DNA from: Polytrichum commune
Lineage: Eukaryota; Streptophyta; Polytrichopsida; Polytrichales; Polytrichaceae
Length of the DNA stretch: 64,000 bases
NCBI GenBank assembly: GCA_950295325.1
Contig: OX485805.1
Coordinates: forward strand, 38,119,501 to 38,183,500
Direction of reading: 5' to 3'
The translations under genes were made by a program, and so were the position numbers. A model generated the notes under the pieces. That model worked only from the letters and a program-made list of their open reading frames with translations. It was not told the DNA's origin and did no database searches. Below, piece after piece: positions 1 to 11,753 of the stretch. Position 1 is the stretch's first letter. Each line of letters starts with the position of its first letter.

Positions 1-120
1 AGATGTAAGAAGCATGTTTTATATTCAAAATTGTAAAAAATCATTTGGGCAGAAACAAGGACAAATGCGGTTTATACATATAATTAGTGTCCAACAAGAG
101 TCTTCTATTTAATTATATTT

Positions 121-395
121 GAAGGGTTTGAGATCACCCTAAACTACTAGGTGATAGTGGAGAGGTGAAACATTTCCGAATGAAGTGGTTGGCAGTTCGA
201 TTCCTGTTGTGAAATCTTCTCTCTACTTGACGGGAAAAAAAACTAGCTAGGTAGGTAGGAAGCCAAGAGCCCACCCACCGCAAGGTAGGCAGTAAACCCC
301 ATCCTGCACCAAGAGAATTCTTGAGCAGGGTAGGGCCAACAGGCTCAAACTCACTTTGGATTGCCCGACGTTGGTTATCTATTTATTTACTTATA
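121..395 (+). repeat. SINE-like tRNA-related segment
   Basis: The stretch carries an A-box-like motif (GATAGTGGAGAGG, near 152) and a B-box-like motif (GGCAGTTCGATTCC, near 188) about 35 bases apart, as in tRNA-derived SINEs. It ends in a TTTA-rich tail near 385-395. No full cloverleaf can be folded, so it is not called a tRNA gene. A chance match of the two boxes is the main alternative. Confidence 0.35.
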
Positions 396-414
396 TCCAA
401 AGAAACATGGAGTT

Positions 415-760
415 GGAGGAGGCCTTGCATTATACACATGTGTATTTGAGAATGCATTACATATGCGATAGTTTTGATTAAATAAGGGGTAAGCTTGATG
501 TGAAAGATACCAAATGTTTGTTCCTTGGTTATTGTGAAGGCACCAAAGTATATTGACTTATGTGACTGAAAATCAATAAGATCATCAAAAATAACAATGT
601 GTTCATGGAGGGTAGTACAAGTATTGGGAATGGTTTGGAAATGTGTCCATGTGACAAAAATGAGGCTCCCAAAGTGGTTGTGGTGGATTATCTTTCAGAT
701 TATTGTTATTTGATGATGGTGAAGTTATTAAGGAGCATGAGGAACAAGTGAGAGATAACT
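415..760 (+). pseudogene. Ty1/copia pol remnant (region after integrase)
   Basis: In frame with base 487 the translation reads GKLDVKDTKCLFLGYCEGTK, then stops, then a segment ending NNNVFMEGS. This matches the copia Pol segment after the integrase core, where 'K(L/F)D.K...C.FLGY...KGY' is followed by a 'DV.FDE'-type motif. At least two stop codons interrupt the frame, and no flanking LTR, reverse transcriptase or RNase H is seen. It is a decayed fragment and gives no functional protein. Confidence 0.6.
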
Positions 761-2229
761 AATTTGCAATTAAGAAGCAAAATATCTTCAATACCTCCCA
801 TCCACAACAATTTAAATGAGGGATTGTAACCAACTCTAGGTGTTCATGGAGAGGAGCAACTTTTAAAAGAGTGAAGATATCTCACACTCCCTAGGAACAT
901 GAGATCAGTATGAATAACCAAGAACATGAATTATTGTATAGCTAAGTATATAGATATATAGATATATTACACAATTGATATCATCATCTTATATTGTATA
1001 ATGTTACACTTGAATATTAATATTTATTGAGTTGTAAGTCACCCTAACTTTCAACCCGCACATACAATACAGTGGGCCACAATATTATTTACACATGTTA
1101 AAGCCCATAGTAAAATAGGTGTAAAAGGTGTACACCGAGGCTTGTTTCACACACATTATGAAGGGCCATGAGAAAATATGATTTATAATATCTTGTGGTC
1201 ATGATCAGTGGTTCGAAGCCATGATGATCACAAGAAGTTCCAAATCAAAGCCTTGGACACAAAACATAGTGTAAAGCGGACTTAGACCAAGAAACAATTT
1301 TCATTTGCAAGAAAGACAATTTCAAACTACTTCAATTTATTTTTTGCTTGAATATTGTTTTTGACATGGTTGTCTCCATTTTATGTTGAGACAACCTATT
1401 TGGAACCTCTCACCGCAACTTTGGGTCATCACCAAACATTTTCCATTTTTGAACATGAAGGATTCCATGTCATTTCCACGTCACTTTCTCATTCATTTTC
1501 TAACATAGTCACTCTTATTTGTGGTAACTATGTGTAAATGAAGTGGGACCGCCACTCAATTCTCAATCAATGAAATCCAAGATAATAAGAAACCAGTGGT
1601 CATAGTCCATGATCACTATTGTAGTGTAAACATGCTAAGAACATCTTTAATGTGGCCCACACTATTCACCATGGACCACATTTGTTGTCTTGCAATCATT
1701 GTGTGGTCAAATTTGAAGAGGGTGTCATATGACACTTAGAAGTTGGTGCTCCTTGACAATCATACTACTCCAAATTAGAGTATGTTTATAGTAAATCTAG
1801 GCTTACTCATAATAAATTTTTGTGTGCAATTTTATCAATGGACCCTATGATGGGAATGATAACAATTAATCCTAGATGTGGATTGCATCTCTCGTTATAG
1901 TGTGCTTGAGTCGCAAGCATATTATGTTATTTCTGGAAGGAAAGACAAATATACATCTAGGGGAAATATTTGACCATATTGCTTCCTACATTACGTATAA
2001 TTGGGGATTTCATTAACTCTTCCTCCAAATAATCAGTTTTACAATGTGCATGTCTCAATTGGGCCAAAATACTCACATATGCTTTATAAATATGGACAAG
2101 TCTTTTGTCCATAGTTACTTAAATCATGTTTTTGACATGCATGACACATCGAACTTTAATGCCCCACTAGATAATTAAGATGTTTAGTGTAGAAGGTGTC
2201 AACATTTCTTTCGAGAATTTTCTAACAAT
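761..2229. other. Non-genic repeat DNA
   Basis: No convincing gene is seen. Bases 1120-1640 are a diverged copy of a dispersed repeat also present at about 12640-13110. Shared blocks include the stretch around 'AGCCTTGG..ACA' and the stretch around 'CACCAAACATT'. The first copy contains partly palindromic GTGGTCATGATCA-type sequence near both ends, which suggests a MITE-like element. The rest is AT-rich with frequent stops in all frames. Confidence 0.5.
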
Positions 2230-2619
2230 ATGGAAGCAAAGGAGGGAATTATGCGAGATAGAGAAGCTCACGGAGCAATACAAAAGAAAGAGTTGGAGGA
2301 AATCACTACCTTACTGGAACAACTGGCATTGTTATTTAAAGATAGTGAAAGTGGGCCCACTATGAATGCACGTGAGTTCATCAATTATGAACTGGAATTT
2401 GATATAAACGATCCCTACATACCTACTAAGGAGGAAAATAAAGGTATGCTTGATGAAGGAGATGATGCAACTGATAATGAACTCATTGAAGAAGTTGACA
2501 ATTTGCAAATTAGTGATGTGGTGATAGATAAAATAGGATTCAAGGATGGTGAAAGTGCATTAGTGACCTTGAAAATATTGTTGGAACAAAGATATACTAA
2601 TGTTACACCTTTCATCTAA
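2230..2619 (+). pseudogene. Possible pogo/jerky-type transposase C-terminus
   Basis: An ATG-initiated 129-codon ORF with a coding-like composition: basic helical N-terminal third, then a strongly acidic tail. The tail has the order seen at the end of CENP-B/jerky/pogo transposases: an acidic 'DE..D.ELIEEV' stretch, then KDGESALVTLKILLEQ, resembling the family's 'A..AL..L..YLEQ' ending. No DDE catalytic region is recognised upstream, so this is at best a remnant, perhaps still transcribed. The family assignment is inference from motif order. An unrelated acidic protein is possible. A pogo-like non-autonomous element lies at 48372-48930. Confidence 0.35.
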
Positions 2620-4513
2620 AGTGTTAACACCACATAAGTGTTATAAGTTCCTTTGCTCCAGATTGTTAACAAATATTGAGGGTGGATTGTAGGACGTTTG
2701 GTGAAGATATTTAGAGCCAAGCTAGAGTGTAATTAGCTCATTAGCTGTCGGTTCCAAGACACATGATGAGTGTGTAAAGATAAACTGAGAGATAATAAAT
2801 AGACAAGTTTTGATTCTATGATAGGAGTTGTCCAAGTCTAAAATGAAACCTTTTTAACTCTATTATAGCACAATCTAGCATAATGCTTTGATTACTCATA
2901 GTTAATTCAAAAATGATAAATAGAATTAAAAAAAGGTATGGCATATTTTTGTTCACTTCCTCAACATGGAAAAAGAAATTCATACCAAACGCCAATGTAC
3001 ATAAATAAATAAAAAATGCTCAACATGTAGAACACTATATAGGGCAGGTTACCTTAACATCATTTGAAGCAAGTGGAATTGTTTTATTATGAGCTTGACG
3101 AGTTACCAATTACTCTTAAAGGTAGATTTTGGTGGTGTGCACCACCTTTATTAGGCATCTATGTGCTCACTGCAAGGAGAGGAAAACCCCTTGTCAAACA
3201 CATAGCAACGTATTGTTGCCCTAGAGCAACCCTCGGTCAACTGTAAAACACATAAACAAATAAATAAATAAAACCACATGGAATTGGAAGGCAATGGCAA
3301 GGGAATGTATAAATCCCTTTGTGGGACAAAGGGAATTCCTTTGACTACAAAGTGTTTGCGGTGTCAAAGCTATGATTGTTGCCTTGCCGAGTGAAGATTT
3401 CTTTTTGTATACAGCACCTCGTTGACGTGTTCTTTAAAGGCAAGATAATATAGGGACACATTTAAGACTTTATATGTCTGGTTACAACTGTAAATAAAGC
3501 TTTGTTTTTATGTTGTGACTAACATGTATGTTTCTGGCTCCGACTGTTGGTGGGTGTTGTTGCAAGCAACTGGTATTCTAATACAACGTGAATATACAGT
3601 AGCATAAGTGCAATTATTCCCCATTCGATAACATTGAAACGTTTTGTGTTTTACCCACTTAAAAGCTCCGACTCTCCTACTAGTGCAAGTAGTGAGCGAT
3701 ACGCTCCTTGGAGGTCCTGCTTCACTCGTGCTTCTCTTCAAATTATGCAACTGGCACTACTATCAGCATATTGCCTTCTTTAGTGCCTGCTATCTCATAC
3801 AATTCCTCGTAATCCCTCCACTCATCTTGAAGTAGACTGGACTTTCCTTGTTGATCGAGTACGTCTTCTTCGAGTCCTCTCACTGTTTTAAATCGACACC
3901 ATGCGGGAGGGAATGGTCCTCTCTTCTTCACTCGGCTCATTGCCTCATCTTTCTGTTGTATCAGCAAACGATGATCCTCAAATCACTTCCCAAATTGTGG
4001 ACACGACTTGTCACAGATGCTCCATTTCTCATTTCATTCATCACTAGTGGTGCATTTCTTTTTAATGCATTTTAAAATACACGTTTTAAAATGCATTTTA
4101 AATTACTCGGCAAATTTTGAGGAATTTTTATGTTTTTATTATTATAAATTCACGATTGCAGTCACTCCGGGCCAGTAGGGCAAATATAAACACGCTCAAC
4201 TTCGTCATTTGTTTCATATTACCATGTAGCATTAGTACATTCAAACTCAATGGTAGTGTTTGAGCTTTGAGTGTTGTCACACGAACTCACAAATACTGGA
4301 ATACATAACGTACCACTGTACCACATGGCACACCGGACAAGTCGTGGATGGTGGTTTGCATTCGCAATGTCTTCATTCTTGGATCAATACTTGGGCGGAG
4401 AAGAGCTCGAAGAACTGATCTTAGAAGAGGAGAATGTTTTCGACAATGATTTGCCATACATGACCTCACGGATTGATGTCTTTGATGAGTTTCAATAAAA
4501 ACACACACACGCA
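2620..4513. other. Intergenic region with unassigned ORFs
   Basis: Around 3240-3280 there is an (AAAT)-type tail, possibly the end of another SINE-like copy. A minus-strand frame at 3967-3743 (74 codons, rich in K, E and R, containing GKSSLLQDEWRDYEELYEI) looks vaguely like a Myb/SANT-type DNA-binding fragment but is too short to assign. A plus-strand frame at 4271-4498 ends in an acidic stretch and is also unassigned. A short (CA)n run precedes the CACTA end at 4514. Confidence 0.3.
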
Positions 4514-4536
4514 CACTACAACAAAACATGTCTTTT
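4514..4536 (+). repeat. CACTA left terminal inverted repeat
   Basis: A 23-base end starting CACTACAACAAAACA. It pairs with 11731-11753 with one mismatch, at the sixteenth position. Confidence 0.65.
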
Positions 4537-5266
4537 ATCCCAACTCCCACTTCACTACATGTCTTTTACTACTATAAACAATGATTGGAGGAATTATAGA
4601 AATCCACCTTTGCTCATTTCATGTCCAAATTAACTTTGCGGAGTCATGATAGTGAAGTGGGACAACAATTCAGTTGGGAACGCACTTGTAAACGTGTTTG
4701 GGAACGTCTAATAGAACGTGCATGACTGTGGGTAGTGAAGTGGTCGATCTGGATTTGTCAAGTCAAAGTGTCATATGTTTTAGGGGTTTAGACTGAGTAC
4801 TCACAAAAAAGTTTCATATGTTTTTGAGTGTTTGTTAGGTAATCCAGATACCCTAAGAATGGTTCCATTTGAGGCTCAGGGTTACAATTGGATCTTGGTA
4901 GATGGGAGAAGGCTTCATGAATACTTGTGACCAACACATCACCCACATTGAGAGTGTAGGAAACATCTAATATGGCCAGTGTTAATTTTCGTGCATAAAT
5001 TTATTATGGGTTACAAATAAATGTGGCCCACAATACTAGGACTACTTAGAGTACATTGTATTGTCTAATTAGTGTGGGGTATTACTTGGAATTACGTGTT
5101 GCTATAACTTTTACTGAGAGCATCCTTTCTCACTCAAATAAAATAAGTAGTTAGTAAGCACACTTATCCGTATGATATAACTTTGTTGGTAAAAAATAAT
5201 CCCGATAAAAAGTTTTAGCAACAGGTCACTCCAAATGGTAACCTACACTAATTAGAGAAAACAATG

Positions 5267-5494
5267 TACACTAAATATGATATTTAGTGTTTGATTATAT
5301 TGAGTGTTTTTACCACCCTATCCTGCTATATCCTTACTAACACCAAATTCGTGCATGTAACTTCCACATATTACCATAGTTGATATTTAGGGTTTGAGTG
5401 TACATTTAATGTTGCTTATTTTCTTAGGGTTAGTGATATTTAGTGTTTGCGTTTGTGTTTAGTGTATCAAACACTAAATATCATATTTAGGGTA
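5267..5494. mobile_element. 228-bp MITE, TA-flanked, termini CACTAAA
   Basis: The terminal inverted repeats are about 29 bp and differ at one position. The left end begins TACACTAAATATGATATTTA and the right end, complemented, begins TACCCTAAATATGATATTTA. The outermost TA on each side behaves as a TA target duplication. A related copy sits at 44663-44988. The flanking repeat occurs without the insertion at about 39115-39200, giving an empty-site reference. It is nested inside the CACTA element. Confidence 0.75.
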
Positions 5495-5989
5495 GTTATG
5501 GAAGGTGTTGAAAAGTCAAATTGACGCATATCCACCTCAACAACTTCCTCTTCCAGCTGTATTTGACTTGACAAACAAGGGACCATAGTTACTATATGCA
5601 ATCTGGTGTAAATACTTATGCAACCAAAATTACTGAGCTTTTCCGCAATGCAAGCATGTCGGCAAGTACAGGGCTACACCTATTCTGGACTAAAATCAAT
5701 ACATGAGGATGGAACAAATTAAACCTTTGTGAGACCTTTGTGTTGCTGGTTTAGGGTATCGGAATGACAAGAGAAAATGCATCTCCCGAGTCCTGCTCAC
5801 GTGCCACAGCTCCAGAGCAATACAAACGGGCCTTGTAGACCACACCAAAGTGAAGCCATTGTTGGAATTCAATCTTTTCCCTCAAGTACGCATGCTTTCA
5901 CCTTCTGATTCACCCTTAGCCTCTACGTTGATCCCCAGACGCTCTCGGTGTGTGTGTGCGCTCAATTGGTGATTGAAGATCCTGCAACG

Positions 5990-6440
5990 AGAACAAGAAA
6001 ACAGTAGAACCGTGAGGCTCTATCCTTTACTATGAAAGACTACGATTGTAGTTGTCCACTTTGCTCATGCCAATCCATGGTTATTCACTATACCAAACCT
6101 TTCTTGGATTTTGAGCACCTTCTTCTTGAATGCGGGTCAAGGATTGAAGCTACTCATTTATCACTCAATTTTTAAAAAATGAATAATCAAGAATTGCCGA
6201 AATAACTATAGTTAACTAGACTTCTTTCAATGCATTTTAGGGAGCAATTATATATATATATATATACATACATATAGAGAGAGAGAGAGAGTCCACATTA
6301 AATAAAGTGGACCAAAAATAACAAGAACAAGTAATGTCCAAGTGTGAATGCAAAGTGGTTAAGAAATTTGCTCTTGAAACGAAGAAGTTGATGCATAGGC
6401 TTTGTCCTACAGACAGAGCCAACAAAAACGTGGGTTGTGG
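5990..6440 (+). repeat. Dispersed repeat, copy 1
   Basis: Two blocks (about 5998-6097 and 6310-6420) recur in the same order at about 31727-31820 and 31895-32010. Shared landmarks are GTAGAACCGTGAGGCTCT and CTTTGTCCTACAGACAGAGC. A short (TA)n/(GA)n run at 6249-6291 lies between the blocks. Confidence 0.7.
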
Positions 6441-6772
6441 TAGCGTATATAGTAGACACATGAACTGGAAGGATGAATACGTATCCTCGTTCATCCCATC
6501 CATAGTAAGCTTAGGGTTTCAGGAGACACTCTTTTGCACTGTACCGAAGTCTTGTGCGTGTCTCGGCGTCGACACGCGGCACTGTAATGTGGTAATTTAC
6601 GTCAACCAGTTTCATGTTGAGTCTAACGTGTGTGTGAGGAGTGTATCATCAGTCTACTTACAGCTTCTGATTTTGCATCCGAGCTCACATCCCCGCTGAG
6701 TTGGAGAAGAAAACTTGAGGAGACAAGGAGAGGAGGATAAGAAGAGAAGGGATAAGCAGTATAGCAGGGCAC

Positions 6773-9230
6773 ATGTCAACCGGCGGGCAGCCTCGCCGAC
6801 CGCCATCCTTGCTTCACCTGTCTATTGTAACTGCGGTTTCCAATATTCAGTGCCTCTCCACCCTCACCTCCATCCCCGAAAATATCGTTGAGGGGCTGTT
6901 CGAAGCAAGTCCTCTAACTCAACTTTGTGTCAACTTCCAGATTCTTTTTTCCGGTCCACCAGTAGATTGCTGAATGCCTGTACAATTTGATGTCGATTCT
7001 CTAGTCTCTTTCATTTGCTGTATTGTAGATCGCAATATAGAAGGTGTGGGAGGATCTTAAATGATGTGGTATCCCTTCATACATTCGTCAAACAATTTCT
7101 GTATCCAGATGTCTGTAAGAAATGCGAACAAAGAGTGGTCCACCCACTGAAGAATCATTGTTTTATGGGGAGTAACTTATACTAGTTTCTGTGGAAGAGA
7201 GGGGATTGAACCGAGTCCATGAATACCTGGATGTCGATCTGGGGTTATGGTACTCAATTTGCCCTGGAGCAATTGTTCGGTGGATAGGTGCACATAGAGA
7301 CGGGTTATTAGTCTATTGAGGTCCAACTTCCGTCTGCGGATATTTGACCTGCTAACTTTCGGCACATTGACGAACTGTGACTTGGTTAGGATATAGGTCG
7401 GTGGGGGCTCGTGTTGTGTTCACTACTATCCTTTCTCTAACGTTCTCATCGTCCAAGCTTTGGCAAGCAGGGGAGCAATCTTTCCTGGCCGTGGGTGCAG
7501 GATACCTTGAATATTGACCTCACAACTCGTGACTTTGCTTTTTGTTGCGGGCAAATATGGTTGGAGTATTGAATCTATAACAAGAAGCCAAAACATCCTA
7601 ATCGCATTCCCATTTAGGGCTTCCCATGTAACTGGGTTTTACGGTTGTCGTGACATGTGTGTATGATCTTCCCAATTTGGTGGGAGTGGCAATAGCAGAT
7701 ACTTCCACCTATTCAGTTCACGTTTTTATGTCCACTTAGATGTAATCTTGCTAAAACATTGGTAATTTGGATTTTTAGTACCCCAGACTGTGGAATGACA
7801 TAAGGAAACGTAGAGATTTGTTGGGTAACTCTATGTTTCGTAGGAGTCAAAATTCGACCCGCTTTCTCAAGAAAAGTAGGACTGCAGTAGTTAGGATACT
7901 TCTGGTTTTCTATTTTACTTTGAATGGCTTAGAGACAGGTAGAAGTTTGACATGTTGTCGTGCAATGTGGTCTGAAATCTAAACACCTAATCGTTTCTTG
8001 AGCACAAAAATTTGAAGTGCCTGATGACTCATTAAAAAAAAACGAAGTAAATGGTTACCTATTGATCAAAATGCCCTGAGGCCATAACATTGGTCTCACA
8101 GACAAATTAGAGAGTGGATGGTTGTTGTTAGTCTTGAAATTCTTCTGCGATAAGAGTGTATTCATTCTGGTGGTGGGGTTCTGCAGGAAACATTAGCAGC
8201 AGGTAAACTGACAGAGCCAATATTGTGTATGTTCCTGGCTACTGGGAATGCAGGGGTTCTAGAGAGGGTCAAGGTGCTGAGAATTAGACCTATCATGAAG
8301 CCTATCCTTCCTACTCGTAAGTTTCTTCACAAGTTTAAATTCAAATAGACTAGTAACGTCACTCTTATGCACTTGTTCAATCTGAGGATGGATACTACAT
8401 GAATTAGTTATTCATTTGTTAGTATACTCTGTTATTTGTTCGCTTCAAATGGTGGCTCTTCGATGCACATTCTTGGGGATGACCTCTGGTCAAATGGTTT
8501 ACTGCCCTTTGGCTGTTGCAGAATGATTGTTCTCTTTCTAAATCATTGTTATTCTTTGCTTTAGGTTGAGTATGCAAATCTAAGCTTTCTGGATAAGCTA
8601 GCTTCATGATTAATATTTTGTCATTTTCTGAAACAACAATACTTACAAGGGCATTTATTTGTTCATTTTGTCTGTTCCACATGCAACAACTGGTATGCGT
8701 ATGTAGTGGTCCCCCCTGTGTGTATGCATGCACTTTGGTGCATAAATCTACCGTTGTAATCAGTGCCAAAATGCTATGAGAAGTTAAGAGAATAATTATC
8801 TTGTATCTGGATTCACTTACATAATACCTTTTGCTTAGAAAAGGCACTACCCTTTTCTTTCTCATAGTTCATGGAGCATTTGAAATGTTTTGTTCAAACT
8901 ACCCAAATCATTACATATATGTTGCTCCACTGACCTATCTATTATGTGAACTGTGAGATGTGGTCAAGTGTTTGATAAGTGACTGCCTATGGTGGTTGGG
9001 TACAGGGTGTTGTGAAAGGCGACTATAAAGCATGGGCCTCTGAGAAGCTGGGAGCATCTACAGGGGAGACTCTATATAGGGCAGGACTAACAGAGTTGTT
9101 CTGTCCTCCAGTATCAGTTATAGGGATAGAATGGTGCTCTAAAGCCAACAGTCGACTTAGGGTTTCTTGCTATGTGCATGTCCTAGTAATGAGAAGGATT
9201 ACTTATGTGATAAATGTCTAGTAGAATTTT
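6773..9230 (+). pseudogene. Exon-like fragments of an unidentified plant gene
   Basis: Three segments look like exons. The first opens at an ATG (6773) with about 45 plausible residues, including PPSLLHLSIVTAVSNIQ and IPENIVEGLFE. The second, 8187-8316, has a clean TTCTGCAG acceptor and a GTAAGT donor and reads 43 codons (ETLAAGKLTEPILCMFLATG through KPILPT). The third, about 9006-9172, starts after TACAG and reads GVVKGDYKAWASEKLGASTG through SVIGIEWCSKANSRLR, with a weak donor. The phases of segments two and three do not join directly, so an exon is missing or lost. The product is not recognised; a helical-repeat or LRR-type protein is only a guess. Lying between CACTA ends, the pieces may be a captured host-gene fragment. 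No 3' end is found before 11753. Confidence 0.4.
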
Positions 9231-9798
9231 TCAATGCCTCCTGATTTAAAAGTATGTGTTGGTTATATATTTCTCAAGTTAGTTCAGTGAAGGTTGTACT
9301 GTGTTGGAACAGACTACATTAATCTAGGTGGTGAAACGCAGTGAGCTCTGAGCCATAAATCACTTCCTGAAGCTGATTTGACAACGGATTTACAGTCAGA
9401 AAAGCGGTTTTTATTGTACTCATTCCACCTGATCCCAATGTGATGAATTAATTCACAAAGTTGGGCTGGTCTTTGAACTGGATTGTATTTTACAACATGA
9501 ATTGAGACCTTGTCTGGAGTTAGGAAAATTGTGAAGGGTAATTCTTATCATTGGTTTGCATGAAGTCAAAATAGAAATATTTAGTGGAGGTTGTCTTGAA
9601 TTCTCAACAGCCTACCTAGTCATAGAACGTGCCACTTTATATATGTGAAGGCCACGATGAGTAGGAACTCCAAAGATTTGTCAAATCAATGAAGTTGAAT
9701 TTCACGAGTTAGGTTAAAGATCTTCCTATTAAAGCTCTATCAGTTGCACAAGCTTAATTTATAAAAAATATATTTACCTATCAAACTTTGTACTTGCA

Positions 9799-10199
9799 AT
9801 AGACTTATCCGTAAAGTCCCTCAAAGAAAGTGTGTGTCTGATCCTTCGTTGAGAAAACTTTGTACTAAGAGCTTGTTAGCTCATTGTGTATTGGAGCCCA
9901 TTTGAAAGTTGGGTGAAACTTTTGGGACCCGTTCTTTGCACCTCAAAAACTTTGAGAGAATTTTAGAATCTAAAATATTGTATGTGCATGAGATTTGCTG
10001 TTCTAAATTTTGGATAGTTTGGCCCGCCCATCCTAGTAGTACATGTTCAAATGCTGGTTTTTGTAGCTCAATAGTACTCTTTGTTTAAGATAACTTGATT
10101 GTCAAGAACACTTGGGTGATTTTTTTGTTAGTTATTATAACTGCATGGTTTGGGATTAATCCTATGGTTTCACTTGCTTTACTTTATGAAAAACTCTAA
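9799..10199. repeat. Dispersed TIR element family A, copy 1
   Basis: A roughly 400-bp unit shared with 49152-49570 and 58069-58494. It begins TAGACTTATCC and ends AAACTCTA, a decayed form of the TAGAGTTATC inverted termini seen in the other copies. Confidence 0.65.
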
Positions 10200-10616
10200 T
10201 GATATGATTTGAAATTGTTTTTTCTATTAAGAGTTTATCATGGTGGTTTCAAATTGTTAATTCCATACTACCTAGAGTGTGGGAGCTTCTCTAAGATAGA
10301 GGCCATTACATTCTTTGATCAAGTGATTGTGTAAGGTTGTGTGCGGCTACGTAAGTGTGGAGTGGATTTGTAGACCTATGTTGATTTTTTGACATTTATC
10401 CCTATGGAGTTCAATGCTTATCATTGTTAGTAGCAATTTTTGAAACATCCTTGACATACTATTGTATAAATATGATTTGGTTTTGAACATCATAACCATG
10501 TTTGTGTGACTGCATTTGGTAAATGACTGTATTATGAATTACACTGTATCTCGTAAATTAAGGATACTACTTACTAAAGTGAAATGACCAAAAAATATAT
10601 GACTCCACACAGTGAT

Positions 10617-11268
10617 CCTAGTATGATAAGTGGAAATATAATGTACATGCCATAAACATATGACTATGTTAAGTGAACCCCATATTACTCGTTATAGTAA
10701 ACGTACTCATTTGCATTCAAAACATGGCACTTGGCAAAGTCATATACACTTCACTACTAGTAATAAATCCTAAAGACATACGACGACCACATGACCTCAC
10801 AACGTAAGCAAAATACCAATGTTTGATGTCAACATTACTTTACATAGTAAAGTAGATATTACAACATCAAGTAAGAAATATATGCCATTTTCGTATTTAT
10901 TCACTCTTACCAGTCACAGACGCTTACTACGTAGAGTTATTGCCTAGTATGACCAGTAGAAATATAATGTGCATGCCATAAACATATGACTATGTTAAGT
11001 GAACCCCATGTTACTCGTTATAGTAAATGCATTCATTTGCATTCAAAACATGGCACTTGGCAAAGTCATATACACTTCACTACTAGTAATACATAATAAA
11101 GACATACGACAACCACATAATCTCACAACGTAGGCCAGAAACCACTGGTTGATGTAAACATTACTTCACTTAATAAAGTAGATTTCACGATATGAAGTAA
11201 GAAGTATATGTCATTGTCGTATTTATTTACTATTAGCAGTCACAAACGTTTACTACGTAATGTTATTG
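10617..11268 (+). repeat. 326-bp perfect-phase tandem duplication
   Basis: Copy 1 is 10617-10942 and copy 2 is 10943-11268, with no gap. Both open with CCTAGTATGA and close with GTTATTG, and are about 85-90 percent alike by eye. The unit is rich in CTTCACTAC motifs, fitting the sub-terminal repeat zone of a CACTA element. Confidence 0.85.
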
Positions 11269-11730
11269 ACTTCCCACATTGTTGTCCGCGATTACGGGAA
11301 ACAGTAATGTGAGAAAATTAATTCAACTAATTTTCGTCACGTGGAAACATATTTGTTTCCACCATGTTGTTAACGTTGACTAGTAATTTGGAATGTATGT
11401 ATATGCATTACACATGATATGACTTTGTGTAGTGAAGTGCAAACACCATACATGACTGGTGCCAGTGCCATGAGTCCACTAGGCTTAGTTATATGGACTT
11501 GTGTCTTATCTTACCTATATTGACGAGACGTAGTGAAGTAGGACATGACTTTATGAAGTAAAGTACACGGAGCACCCCAAACTTCACTGCCATTGGGAAC
11601 GTGTCCATTGGAAACGTCTTGTCCGACATGACTATGACCATATTTTACTGCTTGTCTGAAGTGATTGGTCGTTTTCCATAGCAGTAAAATCCTGGTTTTC
11701 TCACTTGTAGAAGTTGAAAAACCCAGCTGC

Positions 11731-11753
11731 AAAAGACGTGTTTTGTTGTAGTG
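11731..11753 (-). repeat. CACTA right terminal inverted repeat
   Basis: On the minus strand it starts CACTACAACAAAACA and mirrors 4514-4536. The bases just inside are rich in GTGAAGT-type sub-terminal motifs. Confidence 0.65.

Larger units (their letters stand above)
4514..11753. mobile_element. CACTA (En/Spm-type) DNA transposon, probably non-autonomous
   Basis: The left end reads CACTACAACAAAACATGTC. The right end is its inverted complement, CACTACAACAAAACACGTC, with 22 of the first 23 positions matching. Both point inward, as expected for one element of about 7.24 kb. Sub-terminal repeats typical of CACTA elements lie inside both ends: GTGAAGTGG/TTCACTAC motifs and GGAACGT-type motifs at 4655-4740 and 11590-11620. 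The 3-bp flanks are GCA (left) and ACA (right), so a target duplication is imperfect. No transposase (TNPA/TNPD) coding is recognised. The interior holds a nested MITE, other repeats and exon-like gene fragments. Two separate, fortuitously facing CACTA ends remain possible. Confidence 0.55.

Noticed and set aside
128-230. tRNA gene
   Set aside because: Box A and box B-like motifs are present but no acceptor or anticodon stem can be formed; kept only as SINE-like.
10617-11268. CRISPR-like array
   Set aside because: Just two long adjacent copies with no spacers; a tandem duplication in plant DNA.
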